From contig NZ_CP009831.1 in the NCBI RefSeq assembly GCF_000959525.1, forward strand, positions 806,001-870,000: 64,000 nt of DNA, written 5' to 3'. The notes beneath the pieces are model-generated. The model was not told the DNA's origin. It searched no databases and was given only the letters and a program-made list of their open reading frames with translations. The translations under genes were made by a program, and so were the position numbers. Source of the DNA: Burkholderia multivorans ATCC BAA-247 (lineage in GTDB: Bacteria > Pseudomonadota > Gammaproteobacteria > Burkholderiales > Burkholderiaceae). Within the stretch, counting starts at the first letter, position 1; each line of letters begins with the position of its first letter. Below, one piece after another: positions 12,237-22,176 of this stretch.

Positions 12237-12509
12237 ATGAGCGACCACTCGCATCAATCCGACCCGCACCGCCGCGCGCGCCTTCGCTGGCGCGCCCGGC
12301 GGGGTCTGCTGGAGAACGACATCGTCTTCGAGCGTTTCTTCAGCCGATACGAGCATGACCTCACCGATGCAGACGTGGGCGCGTTGTCGCGCCTGCTCGA
12401 TCTGAGCGACAACGACCTGATGGACTTGCTCCTCGCGCGCAAGGAACCAGAAGGCGACCTTGACAGCCCCGACGTTCACCGGCTGTTGGAGATGCTGCGC
12501 AACGTGTAA
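12237..12509 (+). CDS. sdhE: FAD assembly factor SdhE
   Basis: This protein of about 90 residues belongs to the SdhE/YgfY/Sdh5 family, which promotes covalent FAD attachment to SdhA. The conserved RARLRWRARRGLLENDIVFE contains the RGxxE motif, followed by an acidic helical C-terminus (LSDNDLMDLLLARKE). I prefer ATG 12237 over the GTG immediately before it. It sits between sdhB and gltA, as is usual in this lineage. Confidence 0.93.
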   Translation: MSDHSHQSDPHRRARLRWRARRGLLENDIVFERFFSRYEHDLTDADVGALSRLLDLSDNDLMDLLLARKEPEGDLDSPDVHRLLEMLRNV

Positions 12510-12562
12510 CGCGTTACGCCCGTTATCGAATCCCGTTTCTTTATTTCGATTGAGGATGTGCC

Positions 12563-13864
12563 ATGACTCCGTCTGATGTTAAAGCCACGCTATCGTTCAG
12601 CGACAATTCGCCGAGCGTCGAACTGCCGATCTACAAGGGCACGATGGGCCCGGACGTGATCGACATCCGCAAGCTGTACGGCCAGACCGGCAAGTTCACG
12701 TACGACCCGGGCTTCATGTCGACGGCGTCGTGCAATTCGGCGATCACGTACATCGACGGCGACAAGGGCGAGCTGCTGTATCGCGGCTACCCGATCGACA
12801 ACCTCGCGCAGAACGCCGACTTCCTCGAGACCTGCTATCTGCTGCTGAAGGGCGAGCTGCCGAACGCAGCGCAGAAGAAGGAATTCGTCGACACCGTCAC
12901 GAAGCACACGATGGTGCACGAGCAGATGCACTTCTTCTTCCGCGGCTTCCGCCGCGATGCGCACCCGATGGCGATCCTGGTCGCCGCGGTCGGCGCGCTG
13001 TCGGCGTTCTACCACGACTCGCTCGACATCAACGATCCGCGTCACCGTGAAGTGTCGGCGATCCGCATGATCGCGAAGCTGCCGACGCTCGTCGCGATGG
13101 CGTACAAGTACAGCATCGGCCAGCCGTTCGTCTATCCGAAGAACGATCTGTCGTACAGCGCGAACTTCATGCGGATGATGTTCTCGAATCCGTGCGAAGA
13201 GTATCAAGTCAACGACGTGCTCGTCCGCGCGCTCGACCGCATCCTGATCCTGCACGCCGATCACGAGCAGAACGCATCGACCTCGACGGTCCGTCTCGCG
13301 GGCTCGTCGGGGGCGAACCCGTTCGCGTGTATCGCAGCCGGTATCGCGTGTCTGTGGGGCCCGGCGCACGGCGGCGCGAACGAAGCCGCACTGAACATGC
13401 TCGAGCAGATCGGCACGCCGGAAAACATTCCCGAGTTCATCAAGCAGGTGAAGGACAAGAATTCGGGCGTGAAGCTGATGGGCTTCGGCCACCGCGTGTA
13501 CAAGAACTACGATCCGCGCGCGAAGCTGATGCGCGAAACGTGCTACGAAGTGCTGAACGAACTCGGCCTGCACGACGATCCGCTGTTCAAGCTCGCGATG
13601 CAGCTCGAAAAGATCGCGCTGGAAGACGAATACTTCGTGTCGCGCAAGCTGTACCCGAACGTCGACTTCTACTCGGGCATCGTTCAGCGCGCGCTGGGCA
13701 TCCCGACGTCGATGTTCACCTGCATCTTCGCGATGGCACGTACGGTCGGCTGGATCGCGCAGTGGAACGAAATGATCGCCGATCCGGAGCAGAAGATCGG
13801 TCGTCCGCGTCAGCTGTTCATCGGCGACACGCCGCGCGAAGCGAAGCCGCTGAACGCACGTTAA
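12563..13864 (+). CDS. gltA: Citrate synthase
   Basis: This 433-residue type II (hexameric, Gram-negative) citrate synthase condenses acetyl-CoA and oxaloacetate. The catalytic motifs are [14 protein letters not shown] and [14 protein letters not shown], and the conserved aspartate lies in NVDFYSGIV. The N-terminal region with [20 protein letters not shown] fits the NADH-sensitive class. It is the last gene of the sdh set, 53 bases after sdhE, with GAGGAT before the ATG, and a strong terminator follows. Confidence 0.98.
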   Translation: MTPSDVKATLSFSDNSPSVELPIYKGTMGPDVIDIRKLYGQTGKFTYDPGFMSTASCNSAITYIDGDKGELLYRGYPIDNLAQNADFLETCYLLLKGELPNAAQKKEFVDTVTKHTMVHEQMHFFFRGFRRDAHPMAILVAAVGALSAFYHDSLDINDPRHREVSAIRMIAKLPTLVAMAYKYSIGQPFVYPKNDLSYSANFMRMMFSNPCEEYQVNDVLVRALDRILILHADHEQNASTSTVRLAGSSGANPFACIAAGIACLWGPAHGGANEAALNMLEQIGTPENIPEFIKQVKDKNSGVKLMGFGHRVYKNYDPRAKLMRETCYEVLNELGLHDDPLFKLAMQLEKIALEDEYFVSRKLYPNVDFYSGIVQRALGIPTSMFTCIFAMARTVGWIAQWNEMIADPEQKIGRPRQLFIGDTPREAKPLNAR

Positions 13865-13923
13865 GCCGTGCACGACGCGAGCCGGCCGGGAGGCCGCTCG
13901 CGTCCGGCGCTTGCCGCATGCCG

Positions 13924-13954
13924 CACCCCGGTGGGTCGTCCCGCCGGGGTGTTT
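13924..13954. terminator. Terminator between gltA and the AraC-type gene
   Basis: CACCCCGG (13924-13931) pairs with CCGGGGTG (13944-13951), followed by TTTT on the plus strand. It ends the sdh-gltA transcript and lies directly at the end of the convergent AraC-family gene. Confidence 0.8.
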
Positions 13955-14923
13955 TCATTTGCGCGGCGTGCGTTTGCGCCGCTCGAGCGATGGCGGGCGC
14001 GTGTCGAGCGGCGGTGCGTCGGCGTCGGTGTCGGGCGCGCGGCCGCGTTGCGCGAAGTACTGCCGGTACGCGCCCGGTGTCATGCCGCGCGCCGCGAGAA
14101 ACTGGCGATTGAAGTTCGCGGGATTCGGAATCCCGCAGCGCGCGGCGACCGTCGCGATCGGCCAGTCGGTCGCGACGAGATGGCGGCACGCATGCGCGAT
14201 GCGCAAGCGCTGCACGTAGCGGCCGACGCTTTCGCCGAGATGGCGGACGAACATCCGCTGCAGCGTGCGTTCGGACAGATGCGCCACCGCGGCGAGCGCG
14301 CCGATGCGCAGCGGTTCGTGAAAGTGGCGGTCGATCGCATCGAGCACGCGGTCGAAGCGCTCGGCTTCGGGCGCGTCCGCGTCGCTGGCCGCGCGGCCGT
14401 CGTGCCGCTCGTAGGCCTGTGCGGTCGCGAGCGGTTCGCCGCCGGCTTCGGCGAGATCGGCGAGCGTATCGAGCGCCGCGGCGAGGCGCACGCGCGGCGA
14501 CGGATCGAGCAGTCGCGGCAGCCTCGCGCGCATCGCGCGCGCGGTCTCCGTATCGAAGCGCAGGCCCGGCGCCGCGCGCCGCAGCAGCGAGCGCAGCGGC
14601 ACGTATTCGGCGCAGCAGTCGGCGAGGCGCCGCACCCAGTCGCCGTCGAACCAGACGACGAGCGCGACTTCGGGCGCATCCGGATCGATGCGCGCGTTCG
14701 ACGACCAGGTATGTGGAAGATTCGGCGGCACGAGGACGAGATCCTCGTCCGCATAGCGCGCGACGTGATCGCCGATGAAGCGCCGGCCGCGGCTGTTCAG
14801 CGTAAGCGTCAGCTCGTATTCCGGATGGCGGTGCCATTCGAACGGGATGCGCGCGAGCTGCCGGTGATACACGCGGATCGAACAGCCGGGAGCGAACGTC
14901 ACGTGTTCGTATTGCGGTTTCAT
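13955..14923 (-). CDS. AraC family transcriptional regulator
   Basis: This 322-residue protein has an N-terminal cupin (residues about 10-90, FAPGCSIRVYHRQLARIPFEWHRHPEYELTL in the first strands) and a C-terminal AraC double helix-turn-helix (about 200-305, FHEPLRIGALAAVAHLSERT...IATVAARCGIPNPANFNRQF). The ATG at 14921-14923 (MKPQYEHV) begins the cupin; the frame extends to 15004 without domain support. It is divergent from the VOC gene at 14995, which is its most likely local target. Confidence 0.88.
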   Translation of the reverse strand: MKPQYEHVTFAPGCSIRVYHRQLARIPFEWHRHPEYELTLTLNSRGRRFIGDHVARYADEDLVLVPPNLPHTWSSNARIDPDAPEVALVVWFDGDWVRRLADCCAEYVPLRSLLRRAAPGLRFDTETARAMRARLPRLLDPSPRVRLAAALDTLADLAEAGGEPLATAQAYERHDGRAASDADAPEAERFDRVLDAIDRHFHEPLRIGALAAVAHLSERTLQRMFVRHLGESVGRYVQRLRIAHACRHLVATDWPIATVAARCGIPNPANFNRQFLAARGMTPGAYRQYFAQRGRAPDTDADAPPLDTRPPSLERRKRTPRK

Positions 14924-14994
14924 CGCGGGCTCCGGGCGAGGGCGGTCGCGGCGTCGTGGCATGATCGGATCGATCGTCACGACGGAGCGAAGCC

Positions 14995-15384
14995 ATGTTT
15001 TCACATGTTTGCGTAGGCGTCAGCGATACCGCGCGCGCGTACGACTTCTATGCGCCGCTGTGCGCGGCACTCGGACTGCGGCTCAAGTTTCGCGAGCCGG
15101 ACGGCTGGTGCGGCTGGATGCCGGCCGATACCGACCGCCCGCTGTTCTTCTTCGGTCGACCGCTCGACGATCGCGCGCCCGAACCGGGCAACGGCTACAC
15201 GATCGCGTTCGACGCGCCGACGCGCGCGCACGTCGACCGCTGCCACGCACTCGCGCTGCAGCACGGCGGCATCTGTGAAGGGCCGCCCGGCCTGCGCCCG
15301 CACTATCACCGCGACTATTACGGCGCGTATTTCCGCGATCCGGACGGCAACAAGCTCTGCGTGGTCTGCCATCGGCCGGCGTGA
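14995..15384 (+). CDS. VOC (glyoxalase/bleomycin-resistance fold) family protein
   Basis: This 129-residue single-domain protein begins [20 protein letters not shown] and ends [17 protein letters not shown], the two betaalphabetabetabeta halves of the vicinal oxygen chelate fold with candidate metal ligands H4 and the Glu/Tyr positions of the second half. Members act on small electrophiles or bind antibiotics; the substrate is unknown. It is divergent from an AraC-type regulator that probably controls it. Confidence 0.85.
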   Translation: MFSHVCVGVSDTARAYDFYAPLCAALGLRLKFREPDGWCGWMPADTDRPLFFFGRPLDDRAPEPGNGYTIAFDAPTRAHVDRCHALALQHGGICEGPPGLRPHYHRDYYGAYFRDPDGNKLCVVCHRPA

Positions 15385-15494
15385 TGCGGCGTTGTCAGGA
15401 TTGTATCGATTGTTGGCCGGATAGCGGTGAACATCGTGGCGCGCCGGGCTTACGCTGTCGACTCATCACGACACGCTTGAGCGAGGAGACAGCC

Positions 15495-16745
15495 ATGCCC
15501 CTGACGATCGACGATCTGCCTGCCGCGATCCGCGCGGCGAAAACCGCGTTGCGCGCGAACCTGCCCGACTACGCGTCGGCGTTTCGCGAACTCGAAGGCG
15601 ACATCGCGCGCCAGGTCGAGGCGATTCGGCGCGCGCACGCACACGGCCGCGACGTGATTCCGGTGCTGCAGTACACCGACATCGCGAACGGCGCGGTCGA
15701 TCCGCACACGATCGCGGCGATTCGCACGCATGGCGCGGTCGTCGTGCGCGGCGTGTTCGAGCCGCGGCAGGCGCGCGACTGGAACGACGAGATCGGCGCC
15801 TATCTCGACGCGAACCGCTTTGCCGAGCGGCTGCACGCGCGCGCCGAAGACCGCTATTTCGGCAATCTCGCGTCGGGCAAGCCGCAGATCTACGGCGTGT
15901 ACTGGTCGAAGCCGCAGATCGCCGCGCGGCAGTCGCCGGCGCTCACGCAGGCACGCATCTTCCTGAACCGGCTGTGGCGCCATGCGGACGGCGCACGCGT
16001 GCACTTCGATCCCGACCGCGTGCCGGCGTATGCGGACCGGATCCGGCGCCGGCCGCCCGGCTCGACGTCGCTCGGGCTGTCGCCGCACGTCGACGGCGGC
16101 TCCGTCGAGCGCTGGCTCGGCGCGAACTTCCGGCAGGTCTATCGTCACGTGCTGGCCGGACGCTGGCGCGACTACGATCCGTTCGATGCGGCGTTCCGGC
16201 CCGATGTGGAGGAGATTCCGTCGCCGGCCGTGTGCTCGATGTTCCGCACGTTTCAGGGCTGGACCGCACTGACGCCGCAAGGGCCGGGCGACGGCACGCT
16301 GCAGCTGATTCCGGTCGCGAACGCGATGGCGTATGTCGTGCTGCGTGCGCTGCAGGACGACGTCGCCGCCGACGACCTGTGCGGCGCGCGCCCCGGCCGC
16401 GCGCTGTCGATCCTGCCGGAGTGGCACGCGCTGCTGCTCGATGCGCTCGTGCCGATTCCGCACATGGAGCCGGGCGACGCGGTGTTCTGGCACGGCGACG
16501 TCGTGCATGCGGTCGAGGACGCGCATCGCGGCAGCGGCGACAGCAACGTGATGTACATCGCGGCCGCGCCCGGCTGCGCGAAGAACGATGCGTACCTGCG
16601 GCGTCAGTGGCCCGCGTTCGTGCGCGGCGAGAGCCCGCCCGATTTTCCGGCCGATCATTTCGAGGTCGAGTTCGACGGCCGCGCGCGCGAAGGCGATCTC
16701 AGTGGGCTCGGCCGCGCGCAGATGGGGGCCGATCTCGGCGCGTAG
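15495..16745 (+). CDS. DUF1479 family protein (YbiU-like)
   Basis: This 416-residue protein corresponds over its whole length to DUF1479/YbiU. It contains [15 protein letters not shown] and a later [12 protein letters not shown], which look like a 2-oxoglutarate/Fe(II) oxygenase facial triad (H-x-D ... H); that enzymatic reading is inference. The ATG at 15495 follows GAGGAG, a good ribosome site; the frame is open upstream to 15381 without similarity. Confidence 0.85.
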   Translation: MPLTIDDLPAAIRAAKTALRANLPDYASAFRELEGDIARQVEAIRRAHAHGRDVIPVLQYTDIANGAVDPHTIAAIRTHGAVVVRGVFEPRQARDWNDEIGAYLDANRFAERLHARAEDRYFGNLASGKPQIYGVYWSKPQIAARQSPALTQARIFLNRLWRHADGARVHFDPDRVPAYADRIRRRPPGSTSLGLSPHVDGGSVERWLGANFRQVYRHVLAGRWRDYDPFDAAFRPDVEEIPSPAVCSMFRTFQGWTALTPQGPGDGTLQLIPVANAMAYVVLRALQDDVAADDLCGARPGRALSILPEWHALLLDALVPIPHMEPGDAVFWHGDVVHAVEDAHRGSGDSNVMYIAAAPGCAKNDAYLRRQWPAFVRGESPPDFPADHFEVEFDGRAREGDLSGLGRAQMGADLGA

Positions 16746-16860
16746 TCGGCGCGCAACCGGCACGTCGCCGTCCCGCGTCGGCCGTTCGTACGAATGCGCA
16801 CCGCGTGTCTCGGACGGTGACTGTTCGGCGTATCCGCCGAATCGGCTGCGCGCCGCGCGC

Positions 16861-16928
16861 AATTCGACGCAATCGGCTGCGAGCGCGCGCCAAATCGACG
16901 CGAATTGCGCAATTTGGCTTCCGATAAT
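16861..16928 (+). promoter_or_regulatory. Repeat-containing regulatory region upstream of ddaH
   Basis: An imperfect direct repeat (AATTCGACGCAAT at 16861, AAATCGACGCGAATT at 16892) is followed by an inverted repeat GCCAAAT (16889-16895)/ATTTGGC (16912-16918) and a -10-like GATAAT (16923-16928). The surroundings are otherwise GC-rich. The Lrp-type regulator encoded after ddaH is a plausible binder. Confidence 0.4.
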
Positions 16929-16991
16929 GGTCCGAACCAACGCAAGCCGTGCCGCGCGACGCGATGCGCGGCGATGACCCTGGAGAAGCCG

Positions 16992-17750
16992 ATGCAATTC
17001 ACGCAAGCGATCGTTCGCCGCCCCGCGCCGACCTGTGGCGCGGGTATCACCACGGCCGCGCTCGGCGCGCCCGACTACGACAAGACGCTCGCGCAGTTCG
17101 ACGCATACTGCGACGTGCTGCGCGCGCTCGGCGTCGCGGTGACCGAGCTGCCGCCGCTGCCCGCGTTTCCCGATGCCCATTTCGTCGAGGACGTCGCAGT
17201 CGTGACGCCCGAGTTCGCGGTGATCACGCGGCCCGGTGCGCCTGCGCGGCGCGGCGAGACCGTGCACATCGAGACGGCGCTCGCCGCGCATCGCGACCTG
17301 CTGCCGATGCGCGCCGGCCGCCTCGACGGCGGCGACGTGATGCTCGTCGGCAAGCGCTTCCATATCGGCCTGACGAGCCGCACCGACGCGGAAGGCATCG
17401 CCGAGTTGGACTCGCTGGTGTCGCGCTACGGTTATTCGGTCGTCGCGGTGCCGGTGGCCGCCGGCCTGCATCTGAAGTCGGTCGTCAACGCGCTCGGCGA
17501 CGACACGCTGCTCGTCACCGAAGCGCTCGCCGCGCATCCGGCCTTCGCCGGGTATCGACGGATCGCGATCCGCGCCGAGGACGAATATGCGGGCAACACG
17601 CTGCGCGTGAACGGCACGCTGATCACGCCGGCCGGCTACCCGCGCGTGCACGACGCGATTGCACCGCTCGGCCTGCCGCTGCATGTGATCGACACGAGCG
17701 AGTTCCGCAAGATGGACGGCGGCCTCACGTGTCTGTCGCTGCGGTTCTAG
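16992..17750 (+). CDS. ddaH: Dimethylarginine dimethylaminohydrolase
   Basis: This 252-residue protein hydrolyses N-methylated arginines to citrulline and methylamines. The pentein-fold markers are FPDAHFVEDVAVV (substrate-binding acids), RLDGGDVML, the catalytic H160 in GLHLKSVVNALG, and the nucleophile C247 in GGLTCLSLRF. Length agrees with P. aeruginosa DDAH (254). I chose ATG 16992, which has GGAG upstream. An Lrp/AsnC-type gene follows, then a ruined amino-acid permease, which suggests a former arginine/ornithine uptake and breakdown unit. Confidence 0.92.
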   Translation: MQFTQAIVRRPAPTCGAGITTAALGAPDYDKTLAQFDAYCDVLRALGVAVTELPPLPAFPDAHFVEDVAVVTPEFAVITRPGAPARRGETVHIETALAAHRDLLPMRAGRLDGGDVMLVGKRFHIGLTSRTDAEGIAELDSLVSRYGYSVVAVPVAAGLHLKSVVNALGDDTLLVTEALAAHPAFAGYRRIAIRAEDEYAGNTLRVNGTLITPAGYPRVHDAIAPLGLPLHVIDTSEFRKMDGGLTCLSLRF

Positions 17751-17843
17751 CCGATTGGCGCGCAGTCGCGTCGGCCGGATAATGTGGCCCGCGCGGAACC
17801 GGAGCAGGCGTTCCGCGCACCAGCCACGACCCGACCGGAGCGA

Positions 17844-18314
17844 ATGCGGATGACGGACAAGAAGATGCAGCTCGACAAGATCGATCTCCGGATCCTCGAC
17901 ATCCTGCGCACCGACGGCCGGATTTCGTACCGGAAGCTCTCGGAACTCGTGAATCTCACGCCGCGTCCGTGTCAGGCACGCGTGGAACGGCTCGAGGCGC
18001 TCGGCGTGATCGCGGGTTACCGCGCGGTGATCAACGCGCCGCGCGCGACCAAGCCGATCGTCGTGATCGCGCAGATCGTGCTGGCCGATCACGGACGTTC
18101 GCAGGCGCCGTTCGAGGACGAGATGCGCGCGAATCCGGCCGTGCTCGATTGCTGGCTCGTCAGCGGCACGTTCGATTTCGTCGTGCGGATCGCGTGCGAG
18201 GATCTGGACGAATACCGCCGAATCGCGAATGCGTGGCTCGACAGCCCGCGGTTCCGGATCGAGAAGATCGTGACGACGGCCGAGCTGCAGGCGATCAAGC
18301 GCAGCGTCGTTTGA
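17844..18314 (+). CDS. Lrp/AsnC family transcriptional regulator
   Basis: This protein has 156 residues from ATG 17844; ATG 17850 (MTDKKMQ) is equally possible because both share the GGAG at 17836. The N-terminal helix-turn-helix spans about residues 10-55 (DLRILDILRTDGRISYRKLSELVNLTPRPCQARVERL), followed by a ligand-binding RAM domain (IAQIVLAD...DCWLVSGTFDFVVRIAC). It lies downstream of ddaH and immediately before a permease pseudogene; control of arginine-related genes is inferred from position. Confidence 0.9.
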   Translation: MRMTDKKMQLDKIDLRILDILRTDGRISYRKLSELVNLTPRPCQARVERLEALGVIAGYRAVINAPRATKPIVVIAQIVLADHGRSQAPFEDEMRANPAVLDCWLVSGTFDFVVRIACEDLDEYRRIANAWLDSPRFRIEKIVTTAELQAIKRSVV

Positions 18315-18341
18315 CGCGATCGCGCGCCGCGCCGTCGCGCC

Positions 18342-19391
18342 GAGTACTGGTTCTCGCCGATCAAGGTCGTTACCGTCGTCGCTTTCATCGCGGCGGGGCT
18401 GCTAATCGCGGCCGGCGTGATCGGCAGCGGGCATCCGGTCGGCTGGCGCAATTTCACGACGGGCGATGCGCCGTTCGTCGGCGGCTCGCATGCGATGATG
18501 AGCGTCGCGCTGATCGCGGTATTCTCGTTTCTCGGCACGGAGCTTGTCGGAATCACGGCCGGCGAATCGGCGAACCCACGCAAGACGATCCCGCGCGCGG
18601 TGAAGCAGATCTTCTGGCGCATCATGCTGTTCTATGTGCTCGCGATCTTCGTGATCGGGCTGCTGGTGCCGTAGACCGATCCCAACCTGCTCAAGAGCGA
18701 CGTGACCGACATCGGCGTGAGCCCGTTCACGCTTGTGTTCAGCGACGCGGGCTTTCCGCTCGCCGCCGGCGCGATGAATCTCGTGATCCTCACGGCGGTG
18801 CTGTCGGCCGGCAACTCCGGCACGTATGCGGCGACGCGGATGCTCTACAACCTCGCTGCCGAGGGCCGCGCGCCCGCGATGTTCGCGACGCTGTCGCCGG
18901 GCGGCGTGCCGCGCAATGCGCTCTACGCGACGATGGCGGTCGGCGGACTCTGTTTCCTGACGTCGCTGGCCAGCAATCAGAGCATCTATCTCTGGCTGCT
19001 CAATACGGTCGGCATTACCGGCTTCATCGCGTGGCTCGGTATCGCGGTCTGCCATTACCGGTTCCGCAAGGGCTTCGTGAAGCAGGGGCACCGGCTCGAC
19101 GAGCTGCCGTACCGCGCGAAGTGGTTCCCGTTCGGGCCGCTGTTCGCGATCGCGGTCTGCATCGCGATCTCGCTCGGGCAGGATTACCAGGCGTTCTTCG
19201 CGCCGCGCATCGACTGGACGGAGGTGCTGTCGATCTATGTGTGGATTCCGCTGTTCGTCGCGATCTGGTATGCGTATCGCCGCGCGCACAAGAGCCGGCT
19301 CGTGCGCTACGACGAGATGGAGATCGGTCCGTGGTTGACGCGCGCAGTGGATGAGCGCGCGGAAACGCAGGCGCGCGCGGACGGCGCATAA
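18342..19391 (+). pseudogene. Amino-acid permease (LysP-like APC family), 5'-truncated with an internal stop
   Basis: The frame from EYWFSPIKVVTVVAF matches APC-family permeases starting about 160 residues into a protein of about 490, so roughly the first third is missing. Further on, IFVIGLLVP is followed by TAG (18672-18674) where relatives have a tyrosine, then TDPNLL continues in the same frame to the end at 19391. The conserved segments FSFLGTELVGITAGESANP and LSAGNSGTYAATRMLYNLA are intact. No start codon or ribosome site suits the first part. It begins within 30 bases of the Lrp-type stop, so a deletion joined the two. A pseudogene, not a sequencing artefact, is favoured because there are two separate defects. 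Confidence 0.85.
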
Positions 19392-19414
19392 CGTGCGGCC
19401 CGCCGCCGGCAGCG

Positions 19415-20140
19415 CTACGCGTCCAGCTCGGGGTAGTGGCGGAAGATCCCCATGTCGTTGAAGGGGATGCGGCGTTCCGACGCGAGATAGCGCGCAATCG
19501 GCGGATGCTGCTCGACGCGATCGCGCAGGGCGACGAGCCCTGCGATCTTTTTCTCCTCGCGCTTCATCGCCTTCGGGAACGCATAACGCAGCCCTTCGAT
19601 CAGCTGGAACGTCGACAGATCCGCATAGCTGAGCGCGTTGCCGGCGAGGTAGCCGCTCTTGTGCGGATTCTGCGCGAGTACGCGCTCGAAGTAACCGAGA
19701 AACTTCGGCAGGCGATGCGCGAGGAAATCGGCCGAGCGCTCGGCGGCTTCCGCTTTCTGATCCTCGTAGTACAGACCGCTGCCGATCGGGTGGTGCGTAT
19801 CGTGAATCTCGGTGACGAAGTCGGCGATGGTCAACTGCAGCTGATGCACCCACAACCGTCCCGCTTCGTCGTCGGGCGCGAGGCCGAGCCGCGTGCCGAG
19901 AAACAGCAGAATGTTCGCCGTCTGCCCGATCACGATGTCGCCGGCTTTCAGAAACGGCGGCGCGAACGGCACGCATTCGGCCTTCGTGCTGTCCATCATC
20001 CGCATCATGGCCGACACGCCCATGCCGCGCCCCGACTCGCGCGCGACGTCGACGTAGTCCGCTTCGGCCGCTTCGAGCGCGAGCCGCACATATTCGCCTC
20101 GGCCCTGGATCTCGGGCCAGTAATAGAGTTCATATCGCAT
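19415..20140 (-). CDS. Glutathione S-transferase family protein
   Basis: This 241-residue protein has the thioredoxin-like N-terminal domain (MRYELYYWPEIQGRGEYVRLAL...GQTANILLFLG) and an all-helical C-terminal domain (LVHQLQ-like helix, then GNALSYADLSTFQLIEGL). The Tyr near the N-terminus is the likely glutathione activator, as in alpha/mu/pi-like classes. The physiological substrate is unknown. It is convergent with the permease pseudogene. Confidence 0.88.
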   Translation of the reverse strand: MRYELYYWPEIQGRGEYVRLALEAAEADYVDVARESGRGMGVSAMMRMMDSTKAECVPFAPPFLKAGDIVIGQTANILLFLGTRLGLAPDDEAGRLWVHQLQLTIADFVTEIHDTHHPIGSGLYYEDQKAEAAERSADFLAHRLPKFLGYFERVLAQNPHKSGYLAGNALSYADLSTFQLIEGLRYAFPKAMKREEKKIAGLVALRDRVEQHPPIARYLASERRIPFNDMGIFRHYPELDA

Positions 20141-20309
20141 GCCGTTCTCCTGCCCGACGCCGCGGGCGTCGCGAAATCATGATGGCGCGGTGCGCATGGG
20201 CCCACGCCGTGCGAATAGACAGTCTAGGCAATCGCGAAGAAATTGCTGCGCGCGCGACGACGTGCGACATGTATGCGGTCGGTGTCATTCGCACGACTTC
20301 GCATTTTTC

Positions 20310-20717
20310 ATGAAGCAGAATCCATTGACTTCCTCACGCAGAAAATTCCTGGAGGTTGCGGGGGCCGCGCCGCTGCTGAGCGCATGCGGTGGCGACGACG
20401 TCGCATGGGTGCCCGTGACCGATGCCGCGCTGGCTGCACAGATGTCCGCGAAGCTGAATGCGCAGCTCGGCGATGCCGCAACGGTCGACGCGATGCTGCC
20501 GGTGACGGATACGTGTTGCCGGCGCTTACGGCCGGCCGGCAAACGTCGCCGCGATGGCGGGGAAGCGCAGCGCGCGGCCGCCTCGGCCGCGTCGCGCGCT
20601 TCGTGCCCCGTTTGCCGGGTAATGCCGATACAGGTATTGGCACTACCAGCCAAACCACTGTTTTTAATGGGTTTTTCGGCGTTTCGCGTGCGCCGTTGCG
20701 CGTTCTGCGTGGCATAA
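20310..20717 (+). pseudogene. Decayed lipoprotein/Tat-exported protein start
   Basis: The frame begins with SSRRKFLEVAGAAPLLSACGGDD, a signal peptide with twin arginines and a lipobox-like LLSAC. About 40 further residues (VTDAALAAQMSAKLNAQLGDA) resemble the start of serine beta-lactamase-like hydrolases. After about residue 70 the sequence turns into cysteine/arginine-rich translation with no family character, so the rest of the gene has been deleted. The frame stays open to 20717 by chance or because of the short leader-like frame described separately. The ATG has no good ribosome site. Confidence 0.45.
20622..20717 (+). other. Candidate leucine-rich leader peptide before leuC
   Basis: ATG 20622 opens a 31-codon frame reading [18 protein letters not shown]... 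It uses TTG, CTA, CTG and TTA for leucine within twelve codons; TTA and CTA are very rare in this genome. It ends 46 bases before leuC. No clear terminator/antiterminator pair was found, and the frame is also the tail of the decayed lipoprotein frame, so chance is possible. Confidence 0.3.
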
Positions 20718-20763
20718 TCGACCGCATCCGCAAGGCTTGATGTCACAACGACCCCGCATACCC

Positions 20764-22173
20764 ATGGCACAGACTCTCTACGACAAACTGTGGAATTCCC
20801 ACGTCGTCCACACCGAGGAAGACGGCACGGCATTGCTGTATATCGACCGTCAACTGCTGCATGAAGTCACGAGCCCGCAGGCGTTCGAAGGGCTGAAGAT
20901 CGCGCAGCGTCCGGTGTGGCGCATCAGCGCGAACCTGGCCGTGTCCGACCACAACGTGCCGACCACCGATCGCAGCCACGGTATCGCCGATCCCGTCTCG
21001 AAGCTGCAGGTCGACACGCTCGACGCGAACTGCGATGCGTTCGGCATCACGCAGTTCAAGATGAACGACGTGCGTCAGGGCATCGTGCACATCATCGGGC
21101 CGGAGCAGGGCGCGACGCTGCCGGGCATGACGATCGTGTGCGGCGATTCGCACACGTCGACGCACGGCGCGTTCGGCGCGCTCGCGCACGGCATCGGCAC
21201 GTCGGAAGTCGAGCACGTGCTCGCGACGCAAACTTTGCTGCAGAAGAAGAGCAAGAACATGCTCGTGAAGGTCGAGGGCGCACTGCCGCGCGGCTGCACC
21301 GCGAAGGACATCGTGCTCGCGATCATCGGCAAGATCGGCACGGCAGGCGGCACCGGCTATGCGATCGAATTCGGCGGCTCGACGATCCGCGCGCTGTCGA
21401 TGGAAGGCCGGATGACGGTCTGCAACATGGCGATCGAAGCCGGCGCGCGCGCGGGCATGGTCGCCGTCGACGACACGACGATCGACTACCTGAAGGGCCG
21501 TCCGTTCGTGCCGAGCGGCGCGGAATGGGATCAGGCCGTCGAATACTGGCGCCAGTTCAAGTCGGACGAAGGCGCGCATTTCGATCGCGTCGTCGAGCTG
21601 AACGCGGCGGAGATCGTCCCGCAAGTCACGTGGGGCACGTCGCCGGAAATGGTCACGTCGATCGACGGTCGCGTGCCCGATCCCGAGCGCGAGAAGGATC
21701 CGGTCAAGCGCGACGCGATGGAGCGCGCGCTCGCCTACATGGCGCTCGAACCGAACACGCCGATCGAATCGATCAAGGTCGACAAGATCTTCATCGGCTC
21801 GTGCACGAACGCGCGCATCGAGGACATCCGCGCGGCCGCGTACGTCGTGAAGAAGCTGAACCGCCGCGTCGCATCGAACGTGCGGCTTGCGATGGTCGTG
21901 CCGGGCTCGGGCCTCGTGAAGGCGCAGGCCGAGCGCGAAGGCCTCGACAAGGTGTTTACCGATGCGGGCTTCGAATGGCGCGAGCCGGGCTGCTCGATGT
22001 GTCTGGCGATGAACGCCGACCGCCTCGAGCCGGGCGAGCGCTGCGCCTCGACGTCGAACCGCAACTTCGAAGGCCGGCAGGGCGCGGGCGGCCGCACGCA
22101 CCTCGTCAGCCCCGCGATGGCGGCGGCCGCGGCGATCGAAGGCCATTTCGTCGACATTCGCAAGCTGGGGTAA
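20764..22173 (+). CDS. leuC: 3-isopropylmalate dehydratase large subunit
   Basis: This 469-residue subunit, with LeuD, isomerises 2-isopropylmalate to 3-isopropylmalate in leucine synthesis using a [4Fe-4S] cluster. The ligand regions are [15 protein letters not shown] and [15 protein letters not shown]; substrate/cluster motifs [19 protein letters not shown] and [18 protein letters not shown] are intact. I chose ATG 20764 ([15 protein letters not shown]), the family start; the ATG at 20737 adds nine atypical residues. It is the first gene of leuC-(entericidin)-leuD-leuB. Confidence 0.97.
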   Translation: MAQTLYDKLWNSHVVHTEEDGTALLYIDRQLLHEVTSPQAFEGLKIAQRPVWRISANLAVSDHNVPTTDRSHGIADPVSKLQVDTLDANCDAFGITQFKMNDVRQGIVHIIGPEQGATLPGMTIVCGDSHTSTHGAFGALAHGIGTSEVEHVLATQTLLQKKSKNMLVKVEGALPRGCTAKDIVLAIIGKIGTAGGTGYAIEFGGSTIRALSMEGRMTVCNMAIEAGARAGMVAVDDTTIDYLKGRPFVPSGAEWDQAVEYWRQFKSDEGAHFDRVVELNAAEIVPQVTWGTSPEMVTSIDGRVPDPEREKDPVKRDAMERALAYMALEPNTPIESIKVDKIFIGSCTNARIEDIRAAAYVVKKLNRRVASNVRLAMVVPGSGLVKAQAEREGLDKVFTDAGFEWREPGCSMCLAMNADRLEPGERCASTSNRNFEGRQGAGGRTHLVSPAMAAAAAIEGHFVDIRKLG

Positions 22174-22176
22174 CGC

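Noticed and set aside
15450-18092. 880-residue minus-strand frame opposite the DUF1479, ddaH and Lrp genes
   Set aside because: It spans three well-supported genes on the other strand and has low-complexity Arg-rich translation.
18315-20763. Insertion sequence or other mobile element responsible for the decayed genes
   Set aside because: No transposase, terminal inverted repeats or target duplication were found. Simple deletions explain the permease and lipoprotein remnants.
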